In this document: positions 22,162 to 34,069 of the stretch, one piece after another
Numbering within the stretch: position 1 is the stretch's first letter
Layout: the number at the start of each line of letters is the position of its first letter
NCBI RefSeq assembly: GCF_016086655.4
Contig: NC_052139.2
Span: forward strand, 28,586,002 to 28,650,001
Source: Lepeophtheirus salmonis
Lineage: Eukaryota; Arthropoda; Copepoda; Siphonostomatoida; Caligidae
DNA: 64,000 nt
Reading direction: 5' to 3'
The notes under the pieces: model-generated
What the model was told of the DNA's origin: nothing
Database searches by the model: none
What the model saw: the letters and a program-made list of their open reading frames with translations, nothing else
Made by a program: the position numbers and the translations under genes

Positions 22162-22191
22162 TATATAAATGTAAATGGTAAATCTTGTCTA

Positions 22192-22953
22192 GTGGTGCCA
22201 TTTTATTGTATTCAACCTGGAATGATATTGGTTCAAAACCACAGGGGAGGACAACTAGACATCTTATACGTGAACAGAGCAAGTTCAGGCTCTTGGAAAG
22301 GGCAAAGAAGATTGCAAATTTTCTTAAGGCCATAAAAAATTGTTCCAAAGTTTTTTTTTTTATGCCACTTTGAATAAGCAGAAAAGCCGCTACCTTACTA
22401 CTTATCATCCAGACAATATCTCAGATTCAGTGAGACTTGTGAAAAAAAAATCCCGTGGCCATCCAGACACTTACATCGAAGTTCTGGATAAGAAAGTGCT
22501 AAGCTAGAGAAAAGTTTGGTGACGACTTTTTTTTTCACTCAAGACAGAGCTTCGAATCATCACGCCTCTAAGACCCTGTCTAGTTAAGAGACAACATTCC
22601 AGACTTTTGGGACTTCAAAATGTAGCCGCCCTCCTTTCCATACGGGAACCCCTTGGACTAATCTATATAGACTCGTCTGTAGGAGAGGGTGTGTGCGACT
22701 CCTCACAGGATCGTCCAGTCTCCAGAGGATTACATGAAGAAGGAATGGACCAAGCTCGAGTCTAACTACATACTTAAGATGTGGAAGGGCTTAGGCCTCA
22801 TATTGAGGCAATTATTAGGACTGAGGAATCACATACTGAATAAAAGTTGCACCCATAACTTTTTTCAGATGATTTTGCTAAATAGATATCCTCAGAAAAT
22901 CTCTCATTTCAATTTTACTTTTGAAAAGTTGAAAAAAATAAAATGTGTACCAC
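22192..22953 (+). mobile_element. family C deletion derivative, copy 2 (762 bp)
   Basis: The left repeat GTGGTGCCATTTTATTGTAT begins at 22192 after TA. The right repeat ends at 22953 with AAAATGTGTACCAC and is followed by TT, probably a mutated TA. Coding starts with HLIREQSKFRLLERAKKIAN, then jumps over the first-Asp block (VFFF runs into ATLNKQ-like sequence, so SDEKxFTVD is gone). It then reads YIEVLDKKVLS, a QDRASNHHASKT block with the second Asp, PFxxGxPLDxSI with the third Asp, and an LRPHIEAIIRTEESH-like end. Stops and frameshifts occur throughout. Confidence 0.8.
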
Positions 22954-22999
22954 TTGATAGGATAAACTCTGTGCATATCAAGTTTTATAAATGATATTT

Positions 23000-23195
23000 A
23001 TGTCAATTATAAACTTGTTATTTATGTTTGTGGGAAGAGTTAAGATACCCAATAATTTTACCTATAATTGTGAAACTTAATTTGGCTTAAGGGACTTATA
23101 TTGGCCCCAATATGACCCTCTATAAATAAAATGTATTCATTTCTCATTTTTATATTGTGACAATCAATTTTGCCAACTTTAAGTTGAATTTACAC
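23000..23195 (+). repeat. dispersed repeat R1
   Basis: It reads GAAGAGTTAAGATACCCAAT, then GGGACTTATATTGGCCCCAA followed by TATGACCCTCTATAAATAAA and a TATTGTGACAATC end, the same order as in the other copies. The 5' part with TTTGAGTC is degraded. Confidence 0.7.
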
Positions 23196-24092
23196 CACAC
23201 CCAAAGGGTTACTCAAAATATTTTATTCTAAGAAATTAATGATGATTCGTCCAAAAATACAAATATAATCTATACTCAATTTGGAGAAAATTCATTCTAG
23301 CTTCCTATTGTTTTGATGGTCCGCCACTATATAATGCAACTTGTGATCTCTGATTGATTTAGCTTCAGCTTTATTGTTGGGTCAGTTAATTAAACTTAAC
23401 CTCATTAACACTTGATGGTGGTGCTTAAATATGTTTAAATAGTGTCCACAATGTAGGGATTTATTAAATATTGCGTTAATGTATATTTAGTTATTTGTTC
23501 CATCTACATACTTAAGGAGGTGTCAGGTGTAAGTTTAGAAGTGTGCGTGAGTTATACTTATATTATTTCTTAGGTTATTGAGCTAGGGGTACTTATTAAA
23601 ACTTTCCGGCATAGTAATGTGAGAGGGTAGTCGAGATATGAGCTTAGCTTAGAGGCTAGATCACTTGCTTAGGTGGTTTATAGGGTAGTTCTACTTAAAT
23701 ATTATTTAGGTCAAAGAAATATTGAGTAAGAAACGACCCCCAAAAAATGAATCCAAGATTAATGTGTGAGGCAAGTGATAAGTGAACTGTTCCATATCAT
23801 CAATAAAGATCAGTATTTGAATAAAATATGTATTTTTGAAGGAGTATGATGTATAATAATATATCAGATGTATTTCATGTACATCAGTTTTTAAACAAAT
23901 AGTGACCTATATTTTAGTGATGCGGGAGTAGACTTTTAGCTGAGAAAAATTTAACAAATATGTTACTTTTTTAATAAAATATATTAATATGGTTTTTCAA
24001 AAGAGATTGTATGAGATTTATTCATAATAGGACAATACATAAGAATTCAAGATTAAATAAGTTGAAAATATCGCCAATATAATTAGCATTAC
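23196..24092. other. stretch without a recognised gene
   Basis: It is AT-rich, with no open frame, transposase block or terminal repeat that I can support. Confidence 0.4.
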
Positions 24093-25250
24093 TTATTTCA
24101 AAAACAGATGCACACACCATGAAAATTTATGTTCATACCATAAACAATATTTAGATTTGAGCTTGCTTTCAGATGATCTTTTTCTGCCTTCCTGTCGGAT
24201 GATGTCATCAAGTGAAGAAATCAAATTTTTACCCATCACGTTTAAGAGGATTTGTGAAATCTTACCAAGAATGCTTGCCCATTTGTGACCTTGATCACAC
24301 ACAGTATCAGCTATTGCTTCGATAGTAGTTTCGGAGCTCTTTCTTGACTCTTAATGGCGGATTTCTTTGATATGAGTAAAGTTAGGGTGTACTGATGATT
24401 TAACTTCAAGATGGTCCCGGAGAATGCTCAAGTATTCTTGCCTTTGGAAGCAGTTATAAATATTTTTTAAATTGTGTAGAGGGTCGAAGATGAGAGGAAC
24501 TTTTCTACTGATGTTATGTGGGTGAGTAATTGAAGCCTGGAGCTCATCACAACAAAGAAAATGAGTGAAGAACTTTCTGTTGAATGGGTGGTTATCAACT
24601 AATACGGGCACAACGATAAATTTGGCAACCGTTATACCCCATCCATGAAGTTTCCTTCAACATATTTGATCATAAATGCAAGGACCGCTTTAGTTATTTG
24701 GTTGTTATCACATCCCAAGCAACCAAGATGAGATCATAAGATTGACATTACGCTCTCTGATGTTAAGGTTTTTGATCCTTGTTCTAAGATATTCAACAAT
24801 AGATAATGATAATCCAGTCTCTACAGTAAATGCAGTAGACAGAGTTCTAAGATTCTTGGGGCATGGAACTGAAAGGCAATTTGACTTGAAGGTTTGATCA
24901 TGAGGGCCGTAGTAACATTTTGACAAAGAAGACGAACAATTATAAGACAAGGTGAAAGTATCCTTCTATTGGGTTTCTTGAAGATGAATGTCATTTGCTC
25001 CATAATAAATGATGATTTTGAAGAATGAATTGTTCCAAGTCTGGGGATACAGATAGTTTGCTGAATAAGCCCTTGATGATTTGATAAGTCTCTTTATTAC
25101 TCAATAACTCTTTTGATCCTAAATATGCAGCAATGTTAAATACTTCAGTCACTGATTTGATGACACTAGCCTTCATGATGCCCACGAAAAAATCGAAAGG
25201 TAGGGTCTTCTTGGAAATCTAGGGTAGTATTAATATCAAGGCCCCTACCT
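24093..25250 (-). pseudogene. P-element-like (THAP9-type) transposase, decayed
   Basis: Reading the minus strand from about 25185 downwards across frame changes, I see, in order: NHHLLWSK; SLSKCYYGP..SNCLSVPCPKNLRTLSTAF (24960-24830), the block that precedes the catalytic domain in P transposases (..YxxLR..LPHPRTL); IKNLNIRERNVNLMI (near 24740); LGCDNNQITKAVLAFMIKYVEG (24725-24655); PVLVDNHPFNRKFFTHF (24605-24555); and PLIFDPLHNLKNIYNCF (about 24500-24450), the F-D-x-x-H-x-x-K-N-I-x-N signature of the P superfamily. A further stretch at 24302-24093 is probably the C-terminal part. No THAP domain or terminal repeats are seen here. Stops and frameshifts show it is dead. Confidence 0.75.
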
Positions 25251-28230
25251 TCAGTCATTTCAAGCATAACGGAGGATAATACGGGGGGATTTGATTAGTA
25301 TAAATCATGATTGTCTATATTTTTGAATTCACCAAAAAAGTAATAGTGAATAATGTCAAAAAATAATATTACACAACTGACTCATTTTCGCAAATATTGC
25401 AAAAGTTATCCCGAAAATTGAAAGTACTCTTATGATGATGAGTTTAAATTTTGGAATTTTATGTCCAGAATGAATCGTTTTGATGCATTTCGTCTTAAAA
25501 ATGGAAATTTGACGGTGATATTCGATTGAAAATACTTTTTTGGCAGATTAAAAAAAAAAAAAAAACTTAAGTGCTAATTTTACCGATTTCTGATTTACCC
25601 ATAACTTTTTTTTTATTTAACATAAACTTAGAAAACGTCATAATTCGTATAGTTGTGCTTTGAGATCTCAGTCACTTTTGATTTATAACTCAACCATCTA
25701 TCCATGTACTCTCCTTCAGTAACCAAAAACAGTTTTTGGGGTTTGGATATATAATAATACCACTGACCAGGTTTTAAAGAAGCACTCATTCAAAATTTCA
25801 GCCTCTTGGTTCTACACTGTAGTCAACCATAAAGGACACAGATATAATCAAATTCTTTTTTTAAATATGTACTGATGAATATTTGAAATGTATATGTATA
25901 GTTAAGAGTTAAGACTATCTTAAAATTGATTATTTATTCTTAAAGTATAAAATCCTAAGACCTCTCAGAATATAATGCATTTTACTCTGAGCAAGTGTGA
26001 TTAAAATCGATCCATAACTTTTTTTTGCATTCCTGTTAAACAGCAGACAAACAAACAGATACAAATAAAGACAAAAACAAAACCTCCGTTGAAATTTGTG
26101 TGCAGATGTAATAAGTAGAGATGGACTGGTTATAAGCCTGAGTCTGAAAGCCTTCCATCCAAACCTCATTTTTTTAAGGCCCAAAAGTCCCTTGCCTGAT
26201 CCTTCCAGCCCGTCAATTATTTCCAATGTAAAATAAGTCCCTCACAGTTAATCTATGACGTTATCCTCAAATTGACTCCATATGAAAAGGTAAGGTGTAA
26301 AAAGAACGTCTTTGATACACTTTCTAATATGAGCAATATCATTCAGTACTGTCCTCCAGAAATGAGGATTGATTATAAAAACATAAAACAAAGTATTAAA
26401 TTAATTAATTAAAATACGTCCATGACGTTAAATTAAAGTATGACCTAGTACCAATATATTCTTGTTTGGATTGTATTTTGATGATTGATTGTCTCTCAGA
26501 CAATGCACAGACATTTCAAACTACCCTCGTATATATTGGATTAACTTTCTCATAGATTATCATACTTTGATCCAAAAGGCCGCAGGTTGGCCTAAAACCC
26601 AACACATTGTAGCTTGACTTAGCCCAATACCTCATATTTTCTTGTCCAATCCACCTCTAGTAATAAGTAAATGTTATTAGATGCAGATTACAAGTAAGTG
26701 ATCCTGTCTTATAAATTTGAATAGCTTCTTAACATATTTATTAATCTTATCTTAATTTCTTTATAAGCGATTTAGCCACACATTGAGATTCAAAAGTTAC
26801 GGGGACTTAACACAAAAATAATCTGTAAAAAAAAGGATTTTTTTTTACATTATATCTCACTCATCAAAAAGAAACCCTTAATTTCTAATTCAACTCTCAT
26901 TTGATGAATAAAGTTATTTTATAATTATTTTGGTGCACATATCCACAACCGTAACTTGATAATTGCCCTAGAGAAAATTTCCATTGATAAAATTGCCAAA
27001 GCAGGAAATTGCCATTGTGAAAATTTCCCGTCATTCACTAACAAAATCACAATACCTCGACACAAAACTCGTTATTGGCAATGGCAGGACCACTTAGCAA
27101 ATTACAAAAAAGAAAAAAAAAACACTGCCCAGCACTTTGAAAAGCATTGCAGTCCCTTCCAAAAGTTCCAAAATTGACCCCAGACCCATGGTCTTATTAA
27201 TACCACGACAGGGTCATCAAGAAGGTTAAAAATTACGGCCCCAACTTCACAAATCGTTTCAGCCCCTCCAAATTCTTCAAAATAACCTCTGGTGCAATAA
27301 GAGTTACGTCAAAAACACCACCGGGTTCATTTTGAAGTATTCAATGGGCCTAATTGTTTTGTGAAGTGGTGGTTGTGGTTTTTAACCTACTTGATAGCCA
27401 TCAAACTTTGTTTATTAAAAGATCCAATGATCCATTTCCATTTTTTTGTACCTGAAAAACAAAAACAAAAAAAACAACAACGGAAAAATCAATTGTCACC
27501 GATTCCTTCTTTTGTTCATAACTTTTTTGATTTGAATAAATTCAGAAAGCGTCCTTATTTGTATAGTTGTTTGATTCATAACTCAATTCCCTATCTAGTC
27601 TGTTTGAGTAACAATTTTTGGTTATAGAATAAGCCCTCTTTATATGACCCCTAAAAACTGGCACCCCCGTCTTTGCCTTACCATCTTCAAATAGGTGCCC
27701 ATTAAAAGTGTCAACTTGCTAGGTCCAACAGCGTGTGAATCCATACAGGTTTTGTTTCATATAGTATTAAAAATCATATCAGGTGGTTGAATAAACCGAG
27801 CACCAGTATTTTAATACCCAGTGACTTTTTTTTTCTTCATATTTGTGTTTATCTTTTATTACTTAATTACGTACAGAAGATTATTTTTTACTTGCTAGAT
27901 CCTTTTAAGTAGAATCATTGTTACTTTTTACGACAAATGTTATTAAGCAATAGGGCTCTAAAACCAGTTATAGTACTCCTTTTGTAAAATTCTTTTGTTA
28001 ATTAATACATTATATCTTGTTGAAGTTTAAAATTTACAATACATTTTATACACTAACATAGGTAATAATTTATAAAACAAGTTTAAGAGGATATTTATCG
28101 ATACATATATGAAATTAAACCAGAGTAGAACAATTAAAAACACAGTAAAAGTTCAAAAACAAAAAATTTAAATCATTTAAAAGAGAGAAAACAATCAAAA
28201 AACATCTGAGTCTCTTTAAAACTTTAAAAT
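25251..28230. other. AT-rich stretch without a recognised gene
   Basis: Only a mariner-type terminal repeat (26500-26529) is recognisable. Open frames at 25930-26226 (minus), 26956-27177 and 27361-27627 (plus) have unfamiliar, low-complexity translations. The text around 27160-27330 repeats the idea AAAATT.CCCC.. several times, but without a clear period. Confidence 0.4.
26500..26529. repeat. solitary mariner-type terminal repeat
   Basis: Read inward from 26529 it is CGAGGGTAGTTTGAAATGTC, flanked by TA at 26530-26531. This is close to the repeats at 44484 and 58317 (CGAGGGTCGT..). No transposase remnant adjoins it. Confidence 0.55.
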
Positions 28231-28399
28231 ATAGTTCGATAGGGGAGGTAACCCCTTTGAGTTTTACGTCTCCTTGAGCCCTCTTTGCATAGGTATATAA
28301 TTTACTCTGCCTTTGTGATTGTTACATTAATAAAATATTCTTCTTTTCCACTATAATAACCTAAAAACTCATCCCACCCGGTCTTGCCCTGAAATGTAT

Positions 28400-28620
28400 C
28401 CACCTAAAACTGTGAAACTCTTCCATACAGATGCTTCAATATCTCACACTGCACAAAGAGATGATCCCTGGTTTCACTAACTAAATTGTGAAAAGGACAA
28501 AAGCCCCTCGTATCCTTTGATCCCACCTCCAGTGTTCCCTGAGAGTAGGCAATACTAAAACATTTTTCAGCCGCTGAAGCATATTTGTTTTTTATAACTT
28601 TATTACTATTGATCACACCT
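28400..28620 (-). pseudogene. non-LTR retrotransposon fragment (reverse transcriptase C-terminal zinc finger)
   Basis: The minus strand reads NKYASAAEKCFSIAYSQGTL, then RGFCPFHNLVSETRDHLFVQ followed by CEILKHLYGRV. The CP.C......ETRDHLF.QC.....LW.R pattern is the zf-RVT finger found after the reverse transcriptase of LINE-type elements. No reverse transcriptase motif is readable nearby. It is one short frame bounded by stops. Confidence 0.55.
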
Positions 28621-29244
28621 CTTTTTATTTATCTCTTCTATTCAGGTATCCAAGAAAAGGAGACATGGGTTGGCGTTTTAAAACATCTTTTAATTTAAGA
28701 AGTAGACATTAAAGAAGGTCTCATCCGAAAAGGTACTAAAGGTCAGGTTGGTTAATTTGCAAAGAAGGATCTGCTTAGGTTAAAGCGAGTTCTCTTCCCC
28801 CCACCCCACCCCTCGATAATGAGTAATACTTTACAAACTAGTAATTGGGAATACCGATATTTTATAAACTCTTAATGTATAAACACTGACATTTAAACAG
28901 CCTTCACTATGTGTAAATGCCATTTTGTATAATGTAATTTAGACTTCTTAAAAAAAAGTATGTGCTTCATTATTTGATGATTTACTCAAATGAAATTTAT
29001 GAATAAGGTTATTCCCATGATAGATTTTTTTTTTTTTTTTTACAAATATTTGAACTATTTATTAAGCTGAACTATTTGTTTAAATGTTTATGAAAATCAA
29101 ATAAACATTCAATTTGTTGAAAGATATGCGATATCACAATTACTTCGTCCTGGGAATATCCAAGTGAGTTTTTTAAGAATTCTTGAGGATTGTAAACATA
29201 ACTACGGATTAATAATTTAAATTACAAAAAAAAAAATATATATA

Positions 29245-29283
29245 TAATATGATTTATTTATCTTACATAAATAAATCATATTA
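29245..29283. repeat. perfect 16-bp inverted repeat abutting a mariner end
   Basis: TAATATGATTTATTTA at 29245-29260 pairs exactly with 29268-29283 across 7 nt. The final TA overlaps the presumed TA target of the mariner that starts immediately after it. Confidence 0.8.
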
Positions 29284-29730
29284 GGTTGAAGAAAAAGTTA
29301 TTTCGTATTTCCCGCCCTGTTTTTTATTAAATATATCTTTTCAGTACGGATCATACGATAAAGCATTGTAAAGGTGTAAATGTATACTACAAACGCTTTT
29401 TGGAGAGTATTGCGATTTTTTTACTAACTGAAAGAGGAAAATGCGTCGAAAGCGAGCAACAAAGTTAGTAATGTGTAGAGGGGCGATAATTTTCCTCTCA
29501 ATTTGACCTCTTCTGGGAATAACTTGACCGTTTGAAACTGAGGATCGAACAAAATCTGCCAGTATTGATAAATAGGAGACAACAAGACATACTCTCGACA
29601 ACGACAGGCCACACAAATTTTTGATGACGCACCAGAAGCTCTGGGAGCTCGGATGGGAATTTTTGATGCATCTACCCGGTATTCCGTAGCTGGTACCCAG
29701 TGCTAGCACCAGTTCTTGTCTATGGATATT
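29284..29730 (+). mobile_element. mariner element, 5' end and part of transposase
   Basis: The terminal repeat begins GGTTGAAGAAAAAGTTATTT at 29284, after TA. The N-terminal half of the gene is missing. On the plus strand a frame reads LDRLKLRIEQNLPVLINRR (29523-29579), and then, after a shift, DNDRPHKFLMTHQKLWELGW and EFLMH (29599-29670). This is the second-Asp block and the ELGWEVL.HPPYSPDL approach. It stops before the third Asp, and the right end is lost. Confidence 0.8.
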
Positions 29731-30261
29731 GCAATTGCCAGGAAGGGGTCAAATTTTCATGAGCACACAATTATTCAAATGTTAAATGTTCTCTCCGCAA
29801 CAATAATAGAATAAAAATCACAGCTTGATATTTTTTATTTGAAATAGATTAATGCACAAAAGAGAACTTTTGTCTTGAAAGCGCTACTAGGTTCAGCCTT
29901 AGCTACAGACGCTCCTGAGTCTCCAAACAAGTTTGGTAGTTTACTAATTTATTTTCCGCCAGACTAAAAACAAAAACAAATAATATAACAGGTAGTGGAT
30001 ATTAATGAAGCTCTTATTTCGATGGACCATATGTCTTGCTTTCGCATTGTCCTCGAGCTCTTTTAAAAAAAATTATAATTATGTATGTAAAAGAATACCA
30101 TAACGACCATACAAAAAAGAAAAAAGAAGACGCAACAAGCCTTTTCCTATTTCTAAATTTAGTTTTTTCATTTCAAAAATGTCAACTCGATACATTCATG
30201 TATAAAAACTTTCCTTTTTTTATAAAGTTGGACACACTCGATGCTATATATAATCAATAGA

Positions 30262-30365
30262 TTTCATTCATACACCGACATTCTTATTTCTTTGACCAAA
30301 AATATGTAAATACTATACACCAGGGAGCACTATATACAGAGCAATTTGTATAGACGCTCGATGCC
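30262..30365 (+). repeat. dispersed ~90-bp repeat R4, single copy
   Basis: It contains CCAAAAATATGTAAATACTA, then TACACCAGGGAGCACTATAT followed by ACAGAGC. This matches the paired copies at 60286-60372 and 60403-60490 (CCAAAATATGTGTATGATAT.. GGTGCACTATATACAG). Confidence 0.6.
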
Positions 30366-30829
30366 ACATGAATAACGCCCTAAGAGATTTCCTTAATATA
30401 ATCATAGATACTATTGAGAATCTTGCGTATTTTGGGGATGTTAAAAACAAGACAACGAAAGTCAACATGTTACCCTAACTATTTGATGAATGGTTTGGAG
30501 TAGAAAATACAATAACATTCATGACGTTCCATCAGCTACAAGCAACTGTGACGTAAGAGGAGGGGGAGAAGGGGAAATAAACAAGGACATTTGCTAAAAT
30601 GACTACAATACCAATCCCTAATTCTACTATCTGTCCAACAAGGACTTACAATTGTAACCCCTCAACGAATCCTCAGGATTACGCTTTATCACACGAATAT
30701 TCAATCAAGTTTTAGAATATAATTGAATGTAGTAGAAAAGGAACTCAACTAAACAGGTGTTAAATAATAATGACAATAATAAAAAGTGTTATCCCAAACT
30801 GTTTTCTGGAAAGACATTACTTAAATTGA

Positions 30830-31640
30830 GAAAAACAGATAGAAGTTGCATGGAGCCAATAAGGAGCCCTAGGCGATTTTTTGATGTTTTCTAAATCATG
30901 AAGTCCATGGTGTACTTATTGACTGGAGGACGAGCATTGTCTTGATGCAGAAGCCATCTACTGACTATCTTCACTAGTGATTTAGTCCTCAAATGTTACA
31001 TAAATACTTGTTGGACATCTACTTAGTACTCTGAGTTGATGGCATTACCTTTAAATATGTAGTTCTGGTAAATGACTCTCATGGAGTCAAAGAAGACATT
31101 GAGTACTTCTTTCGTCTCACTTCCAACCACCTGGGCTTTTATGGGAGGGGGGGATTACTGCCAAGTGGAAGCCATTTTGTGGAGGATTCCTTGTTTTTGG
31201 AGGTTGGATACAGAACCCATAACCCCTTTATGGTGACTGAACTCTCGAAAAAGGATTTTCATGTTCCAAATACTATTTCTGGAAGTTCCTTGACATTTTC
31301 AAATGATTGGATACATACTCGTTTTGTTAAAAGGCGAGGTATCATGAAGGATATAGAAAACAAGACCATAGGAAAGGGCAAGGTCTATGGCAATCTCCGT
31401 GATTTTACACGACGGTCAGAGTTGATATGGTAGGCCGCAAGATCATTATTCTTCTGATTCCTTTTGGTAAGCTTACCAGATTTTCCTATATCATTTTTAA
31501 TCCTCTCCCGGGCGTTTCTGAACTCCTTTTGAAGTTTCAAAACCTCGGATCGACTGTAACTAAGTTACCCATACGAATCCAACAGTAATTTGTAAGTTTC
31601 AACCCCAGACTTGCCTGGCAAGGTCTATGTTTTTATGAGG
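30830..31640 (-). pseudogene. mariner-type transposase, nearly full length, decayed
   Basis: Read on the minus strand from 31640: NQRGLIKT, SGVETYKLLLDSYG, LSYSRSEVLKLQKEFRNARE and RIKNDIGKSG (the mariner N-terminal helix-turn-helix with the SRSQVFEWYKRF..GRE.IEDDPR.GR layout), then LNSDRR-like sequence. Further on it reads VLNVFFDSMRVIYQNYIFKG and NAINSEYYVDV (first Asp in F-F-D-S), then WLLHQDNARP-like sequence (second Asp) and LGLLIGSMQL. It stops before the third Asp. Several stops and frameshifts are present. It differs from the mariner remnants at 1-300 and 38.8 kb. Confidence 0.75.
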
Positions 31641-32225
31641 CCACGTTGATTAAACATTGAAACACAAAAATAATGTGATGGATCTTGCTGATTAATCAAC
31701 TTTGACAGAATGGTGTGCTCTTGTTATTAGACATACTAAAAATTAACAAACAATAAAATTATGGACGTATTTCTTCCTAAAGTTGACCACCCTTCAGATT
31801 AATATTTTCCCCAACAAGGTTGACCAGCGGTATTAAAGTATGTCAAATATGTGGGGATTTTAGAATATGTGGTACCTAATCGGATGAAAATGCAAAAGAA
31901 TTTATTAGGCAGATTAGACATGTATTTGTTTATCCTTTGAAAATCAATTACAATTAAGATCCGATCACATCATCTTTGTTTAATTGTAAATATTTAATTA
32001 AGTATTGATGTATTGGCCTTTATACATTTTTTGATAGTTGGTGGGATTACAAAAACAGTTAATTATCCATTTTGACAAAACATTAAAAAAACATATATAT
32101 CAATAGTAAAAGTCCATCAAATTTTTAGATGTCTATGTTAAAAGTAAAGGTCACACAGAAACGTTAAGAACGCCTAATCGACCATAACTTTGAACAAAAT
32201 GGAGAAACGGGGTAAACCTAATGTA

Positions 32226-32960
32226 GTGGTACACATTAGATTATTTTGAATCAGAAATGGCATTGGTGAAAAATGACGGAGGAGAAAAATAAAACATCTT
32301 AGCTTTGAATCGAGCAAGGTAAGACAGTTGGAACAAACAAAGAAGACTCTAAATTTTCTCAAGGCCAACTAAAATTCGGGAAACATTTTGTTCTTTTCTG
32401 AAGAAAAACATTTCACTGTTGATGCCACTGTGAATAAGCAAAACAACCCTTACATCCCAACCGAACATCAATTCAATGTCTCAGCTTCAATAATACATGT
32501 CTTCAGAACAAAGCATCCGATGGACAGCACAGGCAAAGTCTGCTCTCTTATTTTTGTGGAGAGAGGAGATGCAGATGCTTACACCGAACTTTTGGAAAAG
32601 GAATTGCTACCCTGGATCAGAGAAATGTTCGGGTATTACTTTGTTTTCACACAAGACGTACCTCCAAATCATCCCACCGCTAATACCCAGGCCTTCTTCA
32701 TAGGTAACTTTCTAGACTTTTGGAATTTCAATATGTAATCACCCTCCTCTCCAGACGAGAACCCCTAGAACTACTCTATCCAGGGTGCCTGGAGGAGAGG
32801 TTGTAATCTACTCCTCACAAGAGTGTCCACCGTACAATCTCTAGAGGCTTTCATTATTAAGAAGTGGGTATAGCTTTAGTCTTAATACATAGTAAAGGTC
32901 TGCAAAGGATTTAAGCCAGGTATTTAGGCAATTAATAGAGCTGAGGGCTCACATATTGAA
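32226..32960 (+). mobile_element. family C deletion derivative, copy 3
   Basis: The left repeat GTGGTACACATTAGA begins at 32226 after TA. Coding: RLEQTKKTLNFLKAN; then an intact 116-codon frame (32388-32738) with FFSEEKHFTVDATVNKQNN, where the first catalytic Asp is replaced by Glu; FVERGDADAYTELLEKELLP; and FTQDVPPNH (second Asp). After a stop, SPSSPDENP*NYSI shows the third acid as Asn. The tail is degraded (about 32790-32960). The right repeat is not clear. Like the other family C copies it lacks the DNA-binding half. Confidence 0.8.
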
Positions 32961-34060
32961 TAAAAGTGGTACTGAGGACTATTTTCAGAGCATTTTGTTT
33001 TATGATTGTCCTCATAAAACCTCTCATTTTAAACAAAGCGTTAAAATCTCATAATTGACCATGACTTTTTAGTAAGTTAAAATAGATAACTCGAGTCAAC
33101 GTTAAGTTTTATAGAAAATTATTTTATGCATGGATTTGTGCTCTAATGAGCTCCCATTCTAATTTGTTAACAATTTGCCATTTAAAAACGTAAATATTTA
33201 GTTTTTCACATATAAAAAATAAAATATTTGCCTCGAGCAGATCTATTTTAACAGCAATTTTGATTTAATTTTAATTGTTTGTGTGGAAAAATGGCTTGAG
33301 GTTAATATTGTAATATACTTACATATAAAAAACCTTTATATTCAATTGATATTTCTTTTTTTTAAACTCGATATAGTATAATTTATAGTAACATAATTTT
33401 AAAAAAATATCACCACGTAACCTTGATTAATTTCCACATCAAAAATATTAGAATCAAATCCATACTGTAAAGCTGTAGTACTCAAGTCTGTACTCGAAAC
33501 TAATTGAACACAGAGTTGAATGGGGATAATCGTGACCAATTATTTCATTCTATGTAAAGTTGATAACCTGACATTTCATTCCCACTTTGAAGAGGGGTAT
33601 TTAGTCAACTGATGTCTTTAAACTAGTTAGGTGTTTTTGTGTAGGGCTGAAGAGAGAGGGTAGGGCTGTCCGCAATGGAGATGAGTGATGACTAGTGACA
33701 GATGGGGGACGGATACGAATGATATATGGTGTTTATGGATTAGAAATGACGTCAAGATAAATCTTAATAGTGAATAGGAATGAAATTCTAATCTGTTGAT
33801 CCTATTTATATCCGGGGAAATAGAATTAAATCTCAGCAATTCTCTTTTTTTTTCTTCTATTTCCCGAAGTATGACCACCATAAATCATTCATATCCGTCT
33901 CCTATCCATCACTTTTCATCGTACCACGCTGACTGCCAGGCCCTCCTTCTATAGCCTTACACAAAAACTACTAAGTAACTACTTAGAAAGTACTTTAAAG
34001 TTTAGAAACATAACCGTATGACGTCACTAAATATCCTTCTTCAAAGTGGGAAGGAGGATA
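32961..34060. other. AT-rich stretch without a recognised gene
   Basis: The minus-strand frame at 33627-33881 is unfamiliar. Blocks at 32160-32200 and 33030-33080 share TAAT.GACCAT.ACTTT in the same direction on either side of the family C copy, but otherwise I see nothing definite. Confidence 0.35.
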
Positions 34061-34069
34061 TATCCAGGG

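Noticed and set aside
32160..33080. Direct repeats flanking the family C copy at 32.2 kb as a long target duplication
   Set aside because: Tc1/mariner elements duplicate only TA. The similarity (TAAT.GACCAT.ACTTT) is about 25 bp and imperfect, so it is more likely chance or an older repeat.
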